A DNA stretch of 64,000 nucleotides from assembly GCF_023008165.1 (NCBI RefSeq), contig NZ_JAKQZA010000010.1:54553-118552 (forward strand), read 5' to 3'. The position numbers and the translations under genes are program-made. Source of the DNA: Kordiimonas laminariae. GTDB taxonomy: Bacteria > Pseudomonadota > Alphaproteobacteria > Sphingomonadales > Kordiimonadaceae. The notes under the pieces are model-generated. The model worked only from the letters and a program-made list of their open reading frames with translations. It searched no databases and was not told the DNA's origin. Within the stretch, counting starts at the first letter, position 1; every line of letters begins with the position of its first letter. This document shows, piece after piece, positions 18,550 through 28,458 of this stretch.

Positions 18550-20003
18550 CACGGAATAAACCAACTATCATCGTTGCTGATGACGACCTGACTATACGCC
18601 TTGTAGTGGGGGAGGCGCTGCGCCAAGAAGGTTGGCTTGTGGTTGAAGCCGAAGATGTTGCCGAGCTTGACAGGTTGGTTAAGAGTGGAATGGGTGATCT
18701 GGTTCTGTCCGATGTGATGATGCCAGGTGGTAATGGCATTGAATGTATGGCGGAGCTTAACGAAGTCCGACCTGAGCTACCGTTTGTTATTATGAGTGCC
18801 CAAAATACACTATCCACAGCTATGGCTGCATCTGATAAAGGAGCTTTTGATTATCTACCAAAGCCCTTTGATATCGATGAGTTAGTCTCTATTGCTAAGA
18901 AAGCACTTAAAAACAATATTAATTTAAGTGAAATTGATCAAGAGCCAGAAGAGAGTTTGTTGATTGGCCGTTCAGCTGTCATGCAAGAGATTTATCGCGC
19001 TATGGCACGAGTGGTGCAGACTGAACTCACTGTTCTTATTATTGGAGAAAGCGGAACCGGTAAAGAATTGGTTGCAAGGGCTATTCACGCGCACAGCAAG
19101 CGAAAAGAAAATCCTTTTGTTGCAGTGAATATGGCAGCTATTCCGAAAGAACTGATTGAGAGTGAACTTTTCGGTCATGAACGTGGTGCATTCACTGGAG
19201 CTGAAACGAGAACATTAGGCCGATTTGGGCAAGCTAAAGGCGGTACCTTATTTCTGGATGAAATAGGTGATATGCCTCTCGAAGCACAAACAAGGCTTTT
19301 AAGGGTACTTCAGGAGGGCGAGTACAGGACAGTTGGCGGAACTTCCACGATTAAAACTAATGTTCGTATTATTGCAGCAACCAACAAAAACCTTCGAGAA
19401 ATGGTGCGATCTGGCGATTTTCGCGAGGATTTATACTTCCGGCTGAATGTTGTGCCGTTAAATATCCCTTCTTTACGTGAGCGTACTGACGATATTCCTG
19501 ATCTAGCAGACCATTTTCTCAAGAAAGCGGTAGAAAATGGCCTTCCCCAAAAAGTTTTGTCTTCCGGGGCTAAAAAGATACTGCAATCGTTTGATTGGCC
19601 AGGAAATGTGCGTGAACTAGAAAATATGATTAACCGAGTTTGCGCTTTATATCCAGGCAACGAAATTACTGGGAATATGGTGAAAGAAGAATTTGATAGA
19701 TCAGTCTCTGATTTGTCAGGGGGGCCGATCAGTATTATGGCTGACATAACCGGAGGGAATCTGTCTCAAACGGTTCGGCTGCACCTGGATCAGTATTTTG
19801 ATTATCATGATGATGGACTGCCATCCCCCGGAATTTACCAACGCATACTTAGAGAAGTAGAACGGCCTCTTATTCAAAAAGTGTTGTCCGTCACCAATGG
19901 TAACCAATTGAAAGCCGCGGATTTATTGGGCCTGAACCGAAATACTCTCCGTAAAAAAATCAAAGAGTTGGAGATTGTCATCTCTCCAAAAAGCCAACGT
20001 TAA
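18546..20003 (+). CDS. ntrC: Nitrogen-regulation response regulator NtrC
   Basis: Sigma-54 activator of nitrogen-assimilation genes. The 485 residues comprise a receiver (phospho-acceptor Asp56 in [10 protein letters not shown]), an AAA+ domain with Walker [16 protein letters not shown] and an intact sigma-54 contact loop in [14 protein letters not shown], Walker [14 protein letters not shown], and a C-terminal Fis-type helix-turn-helix ([23 protein letters not shown]). It follows ntrB with a four-base overlap. Confidence 0.96.
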   Translation: MTRNKPTIIVADDDLTIRLVVGEALRQEGWLVVEAEDVAELDRLVKSGMGDLVLSDVMMPGGNGIECMAELNEVRPELPFVIMSAQNTLSTAMAASDKGAFDYLPKPFDIDELVSIAKKALKNNINLSEIDQEPEESLLIGRSAVMQEIYRAMARVVQTELTVLIIGESGTGKELVARAIHAHSKRKENPFVAVNMAAIPKELIESELFGHERGAFTGAETRTLGRFGQAKGGTLFLDEIGDMPLEAQTRLLRVLQEGEYRTVGGTSTIKTNVRIIAATNKNLREMVRSGDFREDLYFRLNVVPLNIPSLRERTDDIPDLADHFLKKAVENGLPQKVLSSGAKKILQSFDWPGNVRELENMINRVCALYPGNEITGNMVKEEFDRSVSDLSGGPISIMADITGGNLSQTVRLHLDQYFDYHDDGLPSPGIYQRILREVERPLIQKVLSVTNGNQLKAADLLGLNRNTLRKKIKELEIVISPKSQR

Positions 20004-20069
20004 AAAAAACATAAAAATAATATGTGATATCTCTGGTACAACCGTGACAAATATGCATCATAGCTAGTT

Positions 20070-22379
20070 ATGACGGAAACAACCAAACCAGATAATGTTG
20101 ATGGCATCATTGCTACGCACCCTAAGTTGCCTAACCGAAATTGGGCAAAATTCGTTCTTTGGGCAAGGCGGCTCAAATTAGCTGGAAGGATTGAGATAGT
20201 TATCGCTTTCCTTGCGGTAACCTCAGCGATAGCAACCTACATTGCAATGTCCCAAAAGGGAGCCCCGTTTGAAGTGGCTACCGGACGTACCATGCGGGTG
20301 TTACTCGGTGTTAATTTGGCCCTGTTGCTAGCGCTGGCTGTATCAATAAGCCGTTGGGTTATCAGGATATGGTGGTCGCGCAAGGGAATGGCTGCTGGTT
20401 CGAGGCTTCATAACAAACTTACGGGCTTCTTTATTGGTATAGCCGTCGTTCCACCAATTATTATGACGGTTTTCTCAGCATTGTTTCTGGAATTTGGGTT
20501 GCAGTCTTGGTTTAGCGATAAAATTAGAAATACTCTCACTAATTCCCTCGAAGTTGCCCAAACTTATATGATTGAACACCGGGCGGATGTTGAAAAGGAC
20601 ATGCTTCAAATTGCCCGTGCATATAACAATATTTCTCCTCTGCAAAAACAAGATCTTATAGGCTTGCAAAGAGTAGCAGATGATGCGCTGAATACTCGGT
20701 TGCTTAGCGAGCTAATTGTGTTTGATGGCGAAGCTAATGTTTTAGCGCGAGCAACAGCTGGCCTAGGGTTGTCAGATGATTTTTTGGACACTGCGGTAAT
20801 TGAACATGCACGGGACGGTGGGGCTATTGTTGTTACGGATGTAGAGAATAACCGAGTGATAGGTTTAATCCGACTATCATCTTTCTTCCGGCCCACTTAT
20901 CTATATGTATCGCGTGATCTAAGCCCTAATGTCTTGACATATTTAGAAGCTACTCAGAGCGCAGTAAATGACTATGAAACACTGGAGAATCAACGAAGTG
21001 ACTTCCAGTTACAGTTCAATTTGGTTTTCATCATTATCGCACTTCTTATTTTACTGGCAGCTATCTGGATTGGCCTTTGGTTCTCTAGCCGCCTTGTAAC
21101 GCCACTCTCTAATTTGGTAGATGCATCAGAGCGAGTGGGTAAAGGTGATTTCGCAGCACGTGTTCCCAGCGTTCCAACAAGTGATGAAGTTGGCATGCTG
21201 AGCCGTGCATTTAACCGGATGACAGATCAATTAGCTAAAAACCAAAAAGATCTCATCGCAGCTAACTCAGAGCTTGATGAACGCAGGCGTTTCCTTGAAG
21301 AGGTTTTAGAAGGGGTATCTGCAGGTGTTATCGGGCTACAAAAAGATCATACGGTATTTCTTCCAAACCTATCAGCTGCAGCACTCCTTGGGTCTACTGT
21401 TGAAGAAATGATCGGACAAAAACTGGAAGTTATCATCCCTGAATTTAAGGATATTCTCGAACAGGCTAAGGATGCGAATGGGAATGAAGCCAAGGGCGAA
21501 ATTCAGTTGGAAAGAGATGGAGAGATACGCACTCTGCTTACACGTGTGTCGGCTGAACGCTCAGATGATGGTGGCATTAGTGGTTTTGTTACCACTTTTG
21601 ATGATGTGACAGAGCAGTTAGCAAACCAAAGAACGGCTGCTTGGGCTGACGTTGCCAGACGTATTGCCCACGAAATTAAAAATCCGCTTACACCAATTCA
21701 ACTCTCTGCAGAGCGTTTGAAACGTAAATATTTGAAAGAAATTGCATCCGATACTGCTGTATTTAGTCAGTGTACAGATACAATTATTAGGCAGGTTGGT
21801 GATCTGCGCCGTATGGTCGATGAGTTTAGCTCTTTTGCTAGAATGCCGGCACCGCTTCTCAAAGAGACTAATATTAGGGACGTTATAAAACATGCTGTTT
21901 TCCTGCAGGATGTTGCGAACGTTGATATTAATTTTCACCATAATCTTAATGAAGAGCTTAATGAGCTTATTTGTGACGGGCGCTTGGTTGGTCAAGCTCT
22001 TACTAATATTTTGAAAAATGCATCTGAATCTGTAGAAGCACGCATGGATAAACAAGCTGCATCAGGAGAAGAAGTTATTCCTGGTAAAGTATCTTTGGAA
22101 TTACAACAGGATGATGAACGAACTGTTATTACTGTGCAGGATAACGGTTTAGGGCTTCCAGTTGAGCAGAAAGATCGTTTGATGGAACCCTATGTGACAA
22201 CCAGAGCAAAAGGAACCGGCCTCGGTCTGGCAATCGTGCGTCGGATTATGGAAGAGCATGGTGGTAATGTGAGGATCGCTGACCGTGGTGAGGGAGGAGC
22301 GAGCGTGACATTGTACTTCTCTCATAAGGCTTTGGAAAAGCGGGTTGAGCAATTGGAAAAGGCAGCGACAGCTGTTTGA
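20070..22379 (+). CDS. ntrY: Sensor histidine kinase NtrY
   Basis: Membrane-bound kinase partnering NtrX. The 769 residues begin with two hydrophobic spans (about 40-60 and 80-100), a third near 120-145, a periplasmic loop, and a fourth span (LVFIIIALLILLAAIWIGLWF, about 315-337). A HAMP domain (about 340-390), a PAS domain (about 405-510), the His box (DVARRIAHEIKNPLTPIQLSAERL) and the ATPase domain (ALTNILKNASESV, VQDNGLGLP, KGTGLGLAIVRRIMEEHGG) follow. NtrYX responds to nitrogen, redox or envelope state, depending on species. It lies 66 bases after ntrC and 27 before ntrX. Confidence 0.96.
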   Translation: MTETTKPDNVDGIIATHPKLPNRNWAKFVLWARRLKLAGRIEIVIAFLAVTSAIATYIAMSQKGAPFEVATGRTMRVLLGVNLALLLALAVSISRWVIRIWWSRKGMAAGSRLHNKLTGFFIGIAVVPPIIMTVFSALFLEFGLQSWFSDKIRNTLTNSLEVAQTYMIEHRADVEKDMLQIARAYNNISPLQKQDLIGLQRVADDALNTRLLSELIVFDGEANVLARATAGLGLSDDFLDTAVIEHARDGGAIVVTDVENNRVIGLIRLSSFFRPTYLYVSRDLSPNVLTYLEATQSAVNDYETLENQRSDFQLQFNLVFIIIALLILLAAIWIGLWFSSRLVTPLSNLVDASERVGKGDFAARVPSVPTSDEVGMLSRAFNRMTDQLAKNQKDLIAANSELDERRRFLEEVLEGVSAGVIGLQKDHTVFLPNLSAAALLGSTVEEMIGQKLEVIIPEFKDILEQAKDANGNEAKGEIQLERDGEIRTLLTRVSAERSDDGGISGFVTTFDDVTEQLANQRTAAWADVARRIAHEIKNPLTPIQLSAERLKRKYLKEIASDTAVFSQCTDTIIRQVGDLRRMVDEFSSFARMPAPLLKETNIRDVIKHAVFLQDVANVDINFHHNLNEELNELICDGRLVGQALTNILKNASESVEARMDKQAASGEEVIPGKVSLELQQDDERTVITVQDNGLGLPVEQKDRLMEPYVTTRAKGTGLGLAIVRRIMEEHGGNVRIADRGEGGASVTLYFSHKALEKRVEQLEKAATAV

Positions 22380-22406
22380 GAATAGTAAAGTTGGGAGGGA
22401 GCCTAA

Positions 22407-23795
22407 ATGGCCCTTGATATTCTAATCGTTGATGATGAAGCTGATATTCGTGAGCTAATTGCGGGCATTCTTGAAGATGAAGGCTATGCAGCCCGTACCG
22501 CATACGATAGTGACAGTGCGCTTACTCAGATAGAGGCGCGTTTACCTTCATTGTTAATTTTAGATATATGGCTTCAGGGCAGCAAGCTCGATGGCCTTGA
22601 AATTCTTGAGCTTGTCAAAAGTAGACACCGTGATCTTCCTATCATTGTAATCTCGGGACACGGTAATATTGAAACAGCCGTTGCAGCGATTAAAAAGGGT
22701 GCCTACGACTTTATTGAAAAACCTTTTGAATCAGAACACCTGTTGCTGACAGTTGCTCGAGCAACAGAGGCTGAGCGTTTGCGTAGAGAAAATGAAGAAT
22801 TAAAGAAGAAGGCGGGTTTTTCTGTAGATATCATTGGTCGTTCGCAAGCTATCAATAGCTTGCGACAAAATATTGAAAAGGTAGCCGCCACTAATAGCCG
22901 CATCTTGATACAGGGACCGTCTGGTGCCGGGAAAGAAGTTGCTGCTAGACAGATTCATGAAAGGTCCCATCGTTCTCGTTCAGCATTTGTAGTGGTCAGT
23001 GCTGCATCTATGGAGCCTCACCGTATGGAGCAGGAATTGTTCGGGGTAGAGCAGAATGGCGGAGTAGTTAAGACAGGTCTGTTTGAGCGGGCTCATGGTG
23101 GCACTCTCTTTATCGATGAAGTAGGGGATATGCCACTTCCAACACAAGCAAAGATTCTAAGGGTATTAACTGATCAGGCCTTTGAGCGTGTTGGTGGTAA
23201 CTCCAGAGTTAAAGTTGACGTTAGAGTTATTTCTGCAACCAGTAAAAATCTATTGGTAGAAATTGAAGAAGGGCGTTTTAGAGAAGATCTGTATCACAGA
23301 TTGAATGTTGTACCTCTGTCAATGGCGTCTTTGGCTGAGCGGCGAGAAGATATTCCTATGCTAGCGCAGAATTTCCTTGAAACGCTGGCCGCTGCAACAG
23401 GCCGAGCCTCTGTCACGTTGTCTGATGATGCGCTGGCTTCTTTGCAGAATTATGATTGGCCGGGAAATGTGCGGCAGCTCAAAAACATTATTGAACGTGT
23501 ACTGATTATGGGCCCAGAAGACGGCGGTTCCGAAATCTGTAGCAAAGACCTACCACCGGAAATTCGTACTAATTCAAATGATTTATTGCACTCTAGTACC
23601 GACAACGCCATTATGACCACACCTCTTAGGGAAGCGAGAGAGAGTTTTGAAAGGGAATATCTCAAAATTCAAATTAATCGTTTCAGTGGGAATATTTCTA
23701 AGACAGCAGAGTTCATCGGGATGGAACGTTCAGCGCTCCATAGAAAATTGAAGTCGCTTGGCCTGACGAGTAACGGCCGAAATGCTGGTGAATAG
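22407..23795 (+). CDS. ntrX: Response regulator NtrX
   Basis: Response regulator of NtrY, 462 residues: receiver (Asp53 in LLILDIWLQGS), AAA+ domain (Walker A GPSGAGKEVAARQIHERS, Walker B GTLFIDEVGDMPL) and C-terminal helix-turn-helix (GNISKTAEFIGMERSALHRKLKSLGL). The position normally holding GAFTGA reads GVEQNGGVVKTGLFE, so it probably cannot contact sigma-54 and acts as a plain activator or repressor, as reported for other alphaproteobacterial NtrX proteins. GGGAGG lies upstream of the start. Confidence 0.95.
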   Translation: MALDILIVDDEADIRELIAGILEDEGYAARTAYDSDSALTQIEARLPSLLILDIWLQGSKLDGLEILELVKSRHRDLPIIVISGHGNIETAVAAIKKGAYDFIEKPFESEHLLLTVARATEAERLRRENEELKKKAGFSVDIIGRSQAINSLRQNIEKVAATNSRILIQGPSGAGKEVAARQIHERSHRSRSAFVVVSAASMEPHRMEQELFGVEQNGGVVKTGLFERAHGGTLFIDEVGDMPLPTQAKILRVLTDQAFERVGGNSRVKVDVRVISATSKNLLVEIEEGRFREDLYHRLNVVPLSMASLAERREDIPMLAQNFLETLAAATGRASVTLSDDALASLQNYDWPGNVRQLKNIIERVLIMGPEDGGSEICSKDLPPEIRTNSNDLLHSSTDNAIMTTPLREARESFEREYLKIQINRFSGNISKTAEFIGMERSALHRKLKSLGLTSNGRNAGE

Positions 23796-23814
23796 ATAGA
23801 GGCTTGATAAGTCT

Positions 23815-25191
23815 ATGAAAGTTATTGTCTGCGGCGCAGGGCAGGTTGGATTTAATATCGCCAAGCACCTTGCAAACCAAAATAACGATGTAACAGTGAT
23901 TGATACATCACGGGCCCTTATTCGTAAGATTAGTGAATCATTGGATGTTCAGGCGCTTGTTGGACATGCATCTGATCCTTCTATGCTGAATAATGCAGGT
24001 GCCGCTGATGCAGAACTTATTATTGCTGTTACACAATCGGATGAAGTGAACATGATAGCGTGCCAAGTGGCACATTCTATGTTCAGCGTACCGACTAAGG
24101 TGGCACGTATTCGTAATCAGGCATATCTTTCTGATACATACGCCGATTTGTTCTCTCGTGATCATATTCCAATTGATGTAATTATTTCTCCAGAATTGGA
24201 AATTGCTCAAGCTCTATTAAGACGCCTTGAAGTACCTGGCGCTCTCAACATGGTGCCATTTGCCGAAAGTAAGGTTCGCCTAATCAGCTTGAAGCTTGAG
24301 GAAGACTGTCCTGTGGTTGATACACCGCTTAGGCAGTTAACAGAGTTATTCCCAAATCTGAACACTATTGTAGCAGCTGTATATCGCAGCGGGCGGTTAT
24401 TTGTGCCGCGAAGTGATGATCAACTTCAGATCGGTGACTTGATCTACATTGCTGTGGACCGTGAGATGACAGATAGAGCAATGGCTGTCTTTGGGCATGA
24501 AGAAAAGGCAGCAAACCGGATTGTAATTGTGGGTGGTGGTAATATTGGTTATTTCCTTGCTCAACAACTGGAAGAACGGTCTAGTTCTGCTAATGTGAAA
24601 ATTATTGAGGTGGACCGCAAGCGCGCAGAATGGTTAGCAGAGAGACTTTCAAAAACTATTGTCATTAACGGTGATGCCCTTGATAGGGAGATCCTGACAG
24701 AGGCAAATATCGAACAAACAGATACGATTGTATCTGTTGCGGATGATGATGAAGTAAATATTCTCTCATCACTATTAGCCAAGCAACAAGATTGCCCCCG
24801 CGCTATTACTCTTATGAATAACCCGATTTATGGTGGTTTGGTTGGATCAATTGGCATTGATGTCGCTCTTGATCCCAGAGAGACGACTGTGTCATCTATT
24901 GTACGCCATATTCGCCGAGGTCGGATTCGAGATCTTTATAGCATTTTTGAGGGTCAAGCGGAGATTATTGAAGCAGAAGTAATTGAAGGTTCTGGAGTTG
25001 TTGGGCAGACGATTGGCGAATTGCGTCTGCATGGAGATGTGAAATTTGGAATGATCGTACGTAATGATGAAACGATAGTTCCTCAGTCAGATACCACTCT
25101 TCAGGCTGGTGATACGGTTGTTATCCTTGCAATGAGCGATGCAGTGCGGAAGATCGAACAGCTCTTCTCTGCTCGTGCAGAAATTTTTTAA
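23815..25191 (+). CDS. trkA: Trk potassium uptake regulatory subunit TrkA
   Basis: Peripheral NAD(H)-binding gating protein of the Trk K+ uptake system. The 458 residues form two tandem RCK units: a first Rossmann fold (VIVCGAGQVGFNIAKHLA, about 3-20) with its TrkA-C domain to about 225, and a second Rossmann fold (RIVIVGGGNIGYFLAQQLE, about 233-251) with a C-terminal TrkA-C domain. It follows ntrX by 19 bases and precedes trkH by 11, so the potassium genes ride on the ntr transcript. Confidence 0.96.
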   Translation: MKVIVCGAGQVGFNIAKHLANQNNDVTVIDTSRALIRKISESLDVQALVGHASDPSMLNNAGAADAELIIAVTQSDEVNMIACQVAHSMFSVPTKVARIRNQAYLSDTYADLFSRDHIPIDVIISPELEIAQALLRRLEVPGALNMVPFAESKVRLISLKLEEDCPVVDTPLRQLTELFPNLNTIVAAVYRSGRLFVPRSDDQLQIGDLIYIAVDREMTDRAMAVFGHEEKAANRIVIVGGGNIGYFLAQQLEERSSSANVKIIEVDRKRAEWLAERLSKTIVINGDALDREILTEANIEQTDTIVSVADDDEVNILSSLLAKQQDCPRAITLMNNPIYGGLVGSIGIDVALDPRETTVSSIVRHIRRGRIRDLYSIFEGQAEIIEAEVIEGSGVVGQTIGELRLHGDVKFGMIVRNDETIVPQSDTTLQAGDTVVILAMSDAVRKIEQLFSARAEIF

Positions 25192-25202
25192 GAGACAATC
25201 TG

Positions 25203-26648
25203 ATGTGGAAGAGCCGGTTATATTTTTTGCTGGGGTGCTGGCTTTTAATCTTATCTGCTCTTGAGTTAATTCCGCTTTTTACCGCAGCTGTTCTTGAGGA
25301 GCTTTCTGCCTTTCAAGCATTGTTTTCGGCATTCATCCTAACAGTTCTTATCGGTGGTGCCCTTTTCTTGGGTTTCCGTTCAACGGAAAAAATCAGAATC
25401 CCAAAGCTGACAATTATCCTGCCTGTAGCGGGGGCGATTGTTCTTGCCTGGGGGGCAGGGCTGCCATTTTTCTTTTTGTTTCCCGACGAAGGAATGGTCC
25501 CAGCTTTTTATGAAGGCATGTCGTTGATTACTACCAACGGCACAAGTGCCTATGAAGGCTTGATTGAAGAAGGCGGTTATTCAATTGAATTATGGCGCGG
25601 GATAGCCTGTTGGGTAGGCGGGTTTTTAGGTCTTTCAATTATCCTCTCCTTTCTGACGGCAATGAATATCGGAGGATTGCAGCTTCACCGCTCGCCCCTT
25701 GCGTTTGGAGATAGTGAAACTGGCTACCCACGAATGAAGGCTACAGCATATACGCTTTTACCTTTGTATTTAACAATTACAGCATGTTGTATATTTTTCT
25801 TATTATTAAGCGGTGTGAACTTTGCTGATGCCATTCTTCTCGCCTTTGGTATCATTAGTACATCGGGTTTCAGCCCTGAGCTTTCCTACAACTTTAATAG
25901 TGTTGGAACACAGATATTCACAATTATCTTTCTAATAATGAGTATCACAAATTGGGACGTTCAATATGCGTTTTGGAGAAGGAAAAAGCTGGATCACAGC
26001 ATGCATATTGAACTACGCACTACCTTGTTGATGAGCGCGGTACTTCTTTTGTTGTTGATTTATATGATGCCCATTGAAACCTTTACTGGGTTTGTTGATC
26101 ACAGTTTCGCGATTGTATCATCGGTTGCCACTTTTGGGTTGTACCCAGATAGCTATGCTAAAGAAGCAAGTTTAAGCGTTGATGTAAGTATTATTTTACT
26201 TGTGGGGGCAGGAATTGGTGGAGCTGTGGTTGGTACTAGCGGGGGATTGAAACAGCTAAGAGCGATCGTTGTATTTTTTGCTGGCAAAGCTGAGGTAGAA
26301 CGGCTTGCACACCCGCATAGTGTAAAAGGAATTGTATATCAAAGAGATGATGTGCAACGTTCTGATATCGAGGCTGTGTGGTTATTTCTAGGTGGTTTTG
26401 TCTTTATATTGGCCATGGGTACGATTTTGCTTGGGATACTTGGGATTCATTTTCAAGATGCCCTTTCCATGTCTTTCAGTGCATTAACACTCTCTGGCCC
26501 TATTATTGATATTGTTGACCCAGCCTTCGGAGGTTTCACAGGCTTACAAGATGCCGATTATTTTATCTTGTCGTTCCTGATGATGATTGGGCGAATAGAA
26601 GTGTCATTGTTCTTCGCATTGTTTTCAAAAGCGCTTTGGCGCGGATAA
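25203..26648 (+). CDS. trkH: Trk potassium transporter membrane subunit TrkH
   Basis: Inner-membrane K+ channel-like subunit gated by TrkA. The 481 residues are strongly hydrophobic with about ten spans. Filter-like pore loops are visible at TTNGTSAYEGL, ISTSGFSPELSYN, SSVATFGLYPDSY and SALTLSGPIIDIV, the four repeats of the superfamily. GTSGGLKQLR is the conserved segment after the third filter. AGACAATCTG precedes the start without a strong ribosome site, consistent with coupling to trkA. Confidence 0.93.
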   Translation: MWKSRLYFLLGCWLLILSALELIPLFTAAVLEELSAFQALFSAFILTVLIGGALFLGFRSTEKIRIPKLTIILPVAGAIVLAWGAGLPFFFLFPDEGMVPAFYEGMSLITTNGTSAYEGLIEEGGYSIELWRGIACWVGGFLGLSIILSFLTAMNIGGLQLHRSPLAFGDSETGYPRMKATAYTLLPLYLTITACCIFFLLLSGVNFADAILLAFGIISTSGFSPELSYNFNSVGTQIFTIIFLIMSITNWDVQYAFWRRKKLDHSMHIELRTTLLMSAVLLLLLIYMMPIETFTGFVDHSFAIVSSVATFGLYPDSYAKEASLSVDVSIILLVGAGIGGAVVGTSGGLKQLRAIVVFFAGKAEVERLAHPHSVKGIVYQRDDVQRSDIEAVWLFLGGFVFILAMGTILLGILGIHFQDALSMSFSALTLSGPIIDIVDPAFGGFTGLQDADYFILSFLMMIGRIEVSLFFALFSKALWRG

Positions 26649-26662
26649 TTTCGTAAAAGCAG

Positions 26663-26692
26663 TTGACCTAAGGCTGAAAGGTCTGACATAAA
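26663..26692 (+). promoter_or_regulatory. Candidate sigma-70-type promoter for hfq
   Basis: TTGACC (26663-26668), an 18-base spacer and CATAAA (26687-26692) lie in the 160-base gap before hfq. The -35 matches well and the -10 moderately. A promoter here would free hfq-hflX from the ntr/trk transcript. Confidence 0.4.
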
Positions 26693-26809
26693 GTTGTTGC
26701 GTGAATTCAACAAATTTCGATTTTTAAGAGGTGATCTGTTGGTTTCTTGCAATGCCCGAACGGGCCACTAAATAATGAACATAATAGAAAAGAAAAGCAC
26801 GGACAGTCC

Positions 26810-27058
26810 ATGTCAGATAAAAACCAAAACCTTCAGGACGTCTTTTTAAATCGCGTTCGCAAAGAAAAAGCATCCGTAACCGTATTCCTGGTAAATGGTG
26901 TTAAACTTCAGGGCGTTATTACTTGGTTCGATAATTTTTGTGTGTTGTTACGCCGGGACGGGCAGTCACAACTCGTGTACAAACACGCTATTTCAACTAT
27001 AATGCCTGCTACTCAGATTTCTCTGTTTGAGCCTGAAAAAGAAGGTATTGAGGACTAA
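26810..27058 (+). CDS. hfq: RNA chaperone Hfq
   Basis: Hexameric Sm-like RNA chaperone that supports small-RNA regulation. The 82 residues show the Sm1 stretch [27 protein letters not shown] and the Sm2 stretch [10 protein letters not shown]. The ATG at 26810 ([14 protein letters not shown]) matches the normal N terminus; the frame extends to 26747 without homology. An acidic tail EPEKEGIED ends the protein. hflX begins 2 bases later. Confidence 0.97.
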   Translation: MSDKNQNLQDVFLNRVRKEKASVTVFLVNGVKLQGVITWFDNFCVLLRRDGQSQLVYKHAISTIMPATQISLFEPEKEGIED

Positions 27059-27060
27059 TC

Positions 27061-28434
27061 TTGGTTGAAAAAAAAGACCGCGATCGTTCGGATAATCAGC
27101 CGGGCGGCGGCTGGTCTACCGAAGGGCTAGGCTACCTCCAGAAACAGGTAGCCCGCCAACGTGTATTTGTAGTTCACCCCTATTTAAAAGATAGACCTGC
27201 GTCTGTGATAGAGCGTAGCCCTGAGGCGCGCCTTGATGAGGCAATGGGATTAGCTGTTGCTATTAATATCGATTTAATTGGTGGTGAGTTAATTCCTCTG
27301 CGTAATATCAAGCCCTCTACATATATGGGGCAGGGCAAGCTTGATGAAGTTTCACAAATTATTGAAGATCAAGAAATTGAGATTCTGATCTTTGATTGTG
27401 AACTAACACCTATTCAGCAGCGTAATCTAGAACGCGAACTTAAGGTTAAGGTGATTGACCGAACAGCGCTTATTCTGGAAATCTTTGGTGATCGAGCCAG
27501 CACAAAGGAGGGCGAGCTTCAGGTGGAGCTTGCGCACCTTGTGTATCAGAGATCACGCTTGGTGCGGTCATGGACCCACCTGGAACGTCAACGCGGCGGT
27601 TCAGGCTTTATGGGCGGCCCTGGTGAAACGCAGATTGAAGCTGACCGACGGATCATCGCAGATCGCATTGTGCGCATTAAAAAGCAGCTTGAAGCAGTAA
27701 CGCGCACCCGCACGCTTCATCGTGCCCAACGGCAGAAAACACCTTATCCCATTATAGCTCTGGTTGGTTATACGAACGCTGGGAAATCAACGCTGTTTAA
27801 CAGGCTAACTGAAGCTGATGTAATGGCGGAGGATATGTTGTTTGCAACACTTGATCCAACGTTACGGTCAATTGATATGCCAAGTGGTCGCAAAGTGATT
27901 ATTTCAGATACTGTTGGCTTTATCTCAGAACTACCTACGATGCTTGTTTCCGCGTTCAGAGCGACCTTGGAAGAGGTTCTCGAGGCGGATATCATCGTAC
28001 ACGTTAGGGATGCTTCTCATGCCGATACTGACGTTCAGAAGCATGATGTATTAAATGTGCTTGATGAATTAGGTGTTGATTTTGAAAGCGAAACTGATGG
28101 TACACCAATATTAGAGGCGCTTAATAAAACAGATCTAATGGATGATGAGGCTAGAAGCAGTATTGAAGCACATGCCGAACGTCACGATACATGTATCCCT
28201 CTTTCAGGTCTTACAGGATATGGCTGCGAAGATTTAATTCAAGCTATTGATGATATTCTTGGAACCAGAGACCATGAGATTGAGCAATTAGTGCCTTACA
28301 GCGATGGTGCAACTCAAAGTTGGGTGCATGCAAATACAAAAATCCTGTCCGAAAAGCATGAAGAAGAGGGGGTTCGCTTTCATTTTATTGTGGACCCAAT
28401 TCTCTGGGCTAAATTCCAAAAGCGTGCCGGTTAG
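27061..28434 (+). CDS. hflX: GTPase HflX
   Basis: Ribosome-associated GTPase that splits stalled ribosomes. The 457 residues have the N-terminal HflX domain (EAMGLAVAINIDLIGGELIPLRNIKPSTYMGQGKLDE), the glycine-rich linker GGSGFMGGPGETQIEADRR and the G domain: G1 GYTNAGKSTLFN, G3 DTVGFISELP, G4 NKTD. The start is a TTG at 27061 with GAGGA about seven bases upstream, inside the end of hfq. The stop codon lies in the loop of a hairpin shared with the convergent mazG. Confidence 0.95.
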   Translation: MVEKKDRDRSDNQPGGGWSTEGLGYLQKQVARQRVFVVHPYLKDRPASVIERSPEARLDEAMGLAVAINIDLIGGELIPLRNIKPSTYMGQGKLDEVSQIIEDQEIEILIFDCELTPIQQRNLERELKVKVIDRTALILEIFGDRASTKEGELQVELAHLVYQRSRLVRSWTHLERQRGGSGFMGGPGETQIEADRRIIADRIVRIKKQLEAVTRTRTLHRAQRQKTPYPIIALVGYTNAGKSTLFNRLTEADVMAEDMLFATLDPTLRSIDMPSGRKVIISDTVGFISELPTMLVSAFRATLEEVLEADIIVHVRDASHADTDVQKHDVLNVLDELGVDFESETDGTPILEALNKTDLMDDEARSSIEAHAERHDTCIPLSGLTGYGCEDLIQAIDDILGTRDHEIEQLVPYSDGATQSWVHANTKILSEKHEEEGVRFHFIVDPILWAKFQKRAG

Positions 28435-28458
28435 TCGGCACGCCTTTCCTCTTTTTTA
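28422..28458. terminator. Terminator hairpin shared by hflX and mazG
   Basis: GCGTGCCG (28422-28429) pairs perfectly with CGGCACGC (28436-28443). The six-base loop GTTAGT contains the hflX TAG (28432-28434) and, on the other strand, the mazG TAA (28431-28433). A pyrimidine-rich tract with six T follows on the plus side; the minus side is less T-rich. Confidence 0.8.

Noticed and set aside
20023..20060. Sigma-54-like sequence (TGGTACAACCGTGACA) before ntrY
   Set aside because: The -12 element lacks the required GC, and the -24 has a mismatch; it is too far from consensus to report.
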